Assembly: GCA_021186555.1 (NCBI GenBank)
Contig: JAJKFL010000006.1
Span: forward strand, 36,453,478 to 36,517,477
DNA from: Reticulitermes speratus
Lineage: Eukaryota; Arthropoda; Insecta; Blattodea; Rhinotermitidae
Reading direction: 5' to 3'
DNA length: 64,000 bases
Shown piece by piece: positions 62,878-64,000 of this stretch. Made by a program: the position numbers and the translations under genes. Every line of letters begins with the position of its first letter. Position 1 is the stretch's first letter. The notes beneath the pieces were generated by a model that worked only from the letters and a program-made list of their open reading frames with translations, did no database searches and was not told where the DNA came from.

Positions 62878-63015
62878 TTCCAGAAATACACCAACAAATG
62901 CACAAATCACTAAAAAGGTGCAATCAGCCCTTTATTATAGTCGAACCCTACATATGTTTCGGCTTTCCAATAAAGGGCTGATTGCACCTTTTTAGTGATT
63001 TGTGCATTTGTTGGT
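62878..63015. mobile_element. Short foldback element, hammerhead remnant
   Basis: Inverted repeat with arms of about 40 bp (62885-62930 and 62975-63015), both ending in CACCAACAAATGCAC or its complement. The spacer keeps a rudiment of the GAAACAUAUGUAGGG segment on the - strand. Inserted in block C next to a SINE; absent from block B. Confidence 0.6.
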
Positions 63016-63079
63016 GTATTTCTGGAATAATAAAAATGCACGGTGAATTAAGACTAAAGATTAGAGTAATATTTGTTAT

Positions 63080-63310
63080 TGTGGCGTCTATCTGCCTTTT
63101 TCACGTTTCTTCAGTGTGGGCATACGCGTTTCGGCGGTTTTTACATGCCCAGTACTGCTGTCACTGTATGTTGCACAGTGTAACACCATATGTATAACAA
63201 CCACGGAGAGCAGTACTGGGCATGTATGAAACAAGGCACTGAAGATGTGCAAAGAACGCCGAAACACTTATGCCCACACTGAAGAAACGTGAAAGAGGCA
63301 GTTGGACACC
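63080..63310. mobile_element. Foldback element with hammerhead-like arms (block C)
   Basis: + arm: CUGAAGA at about 63238-63244 followed by GCC-GAAAC and a GCCCACACU stem strand. - arm (63100-63160) keeps GAAACGCGUA and UGCCCACAC but has lost the CUGANGA box by a short deletion. Related to 39180-39330. Confidence 0.55.
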
Positions 63311-63479
63311 ACAGTGCCGCATATTAACAAGTCACACGGTACGTGTAACATAAAACTTAGATTAAAAATTAATATATCCGTAAATAACAATTCTTAAACA
63401 TTAATGATGTCATCTTTCTCTTACATAAGCTTAACTCAAACTTAAGTAACATAACTTCATGCAAATCTAAACTGTTATA

Positions 63480-63580
63480 TAAAGTTTATTCAATTTATTA
63501 TACCAACCAAATGCACATTATTAGTTACATATGAGTGTTAAACACGTAGCTGCGACATGTTTCGGTACCACCTCCAAGAA
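63480..63580 (-). mobile_element. Hammerhead-like element fragment
   Basis: On the - strand a GGUACC hairpin precedes GAAACAUGUC, and the element ends in AATGTGCATTTGGTTGG at about 63505-63521. The CUGANGA box is degenerate. Confidence 0.4.
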
Positions 63581-64000
63581 ATAAAATACGCCAGGTTTAA
63601 AACCAATTGCTGGTGATAAGCTATCATTTACAAGGTTCCACATCCTGTAGTTGGTTCCGTTGTTGATGTCATTTATGTATAAAAGGTACAACTTGTACAG
63701 TTTTTTAAAACTTATGATTAAAATATTATTAAACATTTCTTACATAACAAATATGATTTACACAAATTAAAATTTTTGTTGCGGCTGGTTGTGGAAACTT
63801 CTAGTATGTGGCATCAGGTCTCTAGAACATATCTCAATCCAAGACGGATCGGGTCCCTGTCTTTATGCTGTGTCGGGTATCGGAGCCAGCAACATTAAAA
63901 AATGTTATATAAAAATTAGTCACACTTTTCGCAATAATGTGTTTGAAATACAGCCCACCTAATACTGCGAAAAATGTTGGGCATGTCTATAATATTCTCC

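Larger units (their letters stand above)
49347..63190 (+). repeat. Segmental duplication block C
   Basis: Second copy of the 28774-39325 block, with start-to-start spacing of 20.6 kb. Divergence from B is a few percent by eye and dominated by single-base indels. Contains relic D2 and OR copy C plus C-specific transposon insertions. Confidence 0.85.

Noticed and set aside
1-64000. CRISPR arrays, bacterial operons, viral genes
   Set aside because: No spaced direct repeats, no operon structure and no viral coding signature; the window is clearly insect nuclear DNA.

Overview
The window is eukaryotic nuclear DNA from an insect. Genes have spliced GT-AG introns, TATA plus arthropod-type initiator (TCAGTC) promoters, and intergenic DNA packed with tRNA-derived SINEs, foldback elements, decayed mariner and LINE fragments and MITEs. 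The only cellular gene family I can support is the insect odorant receptor (OR, 7tm_6) family, all on the + strand. Large introns and the repeat types make a cockroach- or termite-like (Blattodea) genome plausible, but that assignment is inference.

Layout. (1) OR gene 1 at 4,504-19,029 has seven exons and an intact 424-codon reading frame, with the classic C-terminal OR signature spread over exons 5-7. (2) Copy A at 25,052-25,761 is a two-exon truncated copy. A deletion removed the 3' end and donor site of its exon 1, and no later exons are present before a 100-N gap at 28,674-28,773. (3) D1 at 29,307-29,575 is a decayed exon 1 of an older OR. (4) OR gene B at 31,352-47,183 has all seven exons, with one 1-base deletion in exon 1. 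(5) D2 at 49,883-51,172 is a decayed exon 1 plus an exon 2 remnant. (6) OR copy C at 53,798-62,471 has exons 1-5, with 1-base indels in exons 2, 3 and 4; its last two exons lie beyond the window. Exon lengths (296, 277, 266, 100, 105, 156 nt) and phases are shared, so this is a tandem array. The D1-B and D2-C blocks are a segmental duplication about 20-22 kb apart.

The most unusual non-genic signal is a dense population of foldback (inverted-repeat) elements. Their arms carry hammerhead-ribozyme-like cores: CUGANGA, a short stem II hairpin, then GAAAC, a tiny palindromic stem III, GUH, and a matching stem I strand. At least eight loci belong to several sequence subfamilies, and several end in a shared motif close to GTGCATTTGTTGGTG. 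Hammerhead motifs are known from Penelope-like retroelements. Here they sit in short non-autonomous foldbacks inside and between OR genes, and the assembly gap abuts one arm of such an element.

How it fits together: OR paralogs arose by tandem duplication and are in different states of decay. Retroelement insertions present in copy C but absent from B give relative ages. Many B/C differences are single-base indels, coding and non-coding alike, so some frameshifts may be assembly or long-read errors rather than true pseudogenisation.
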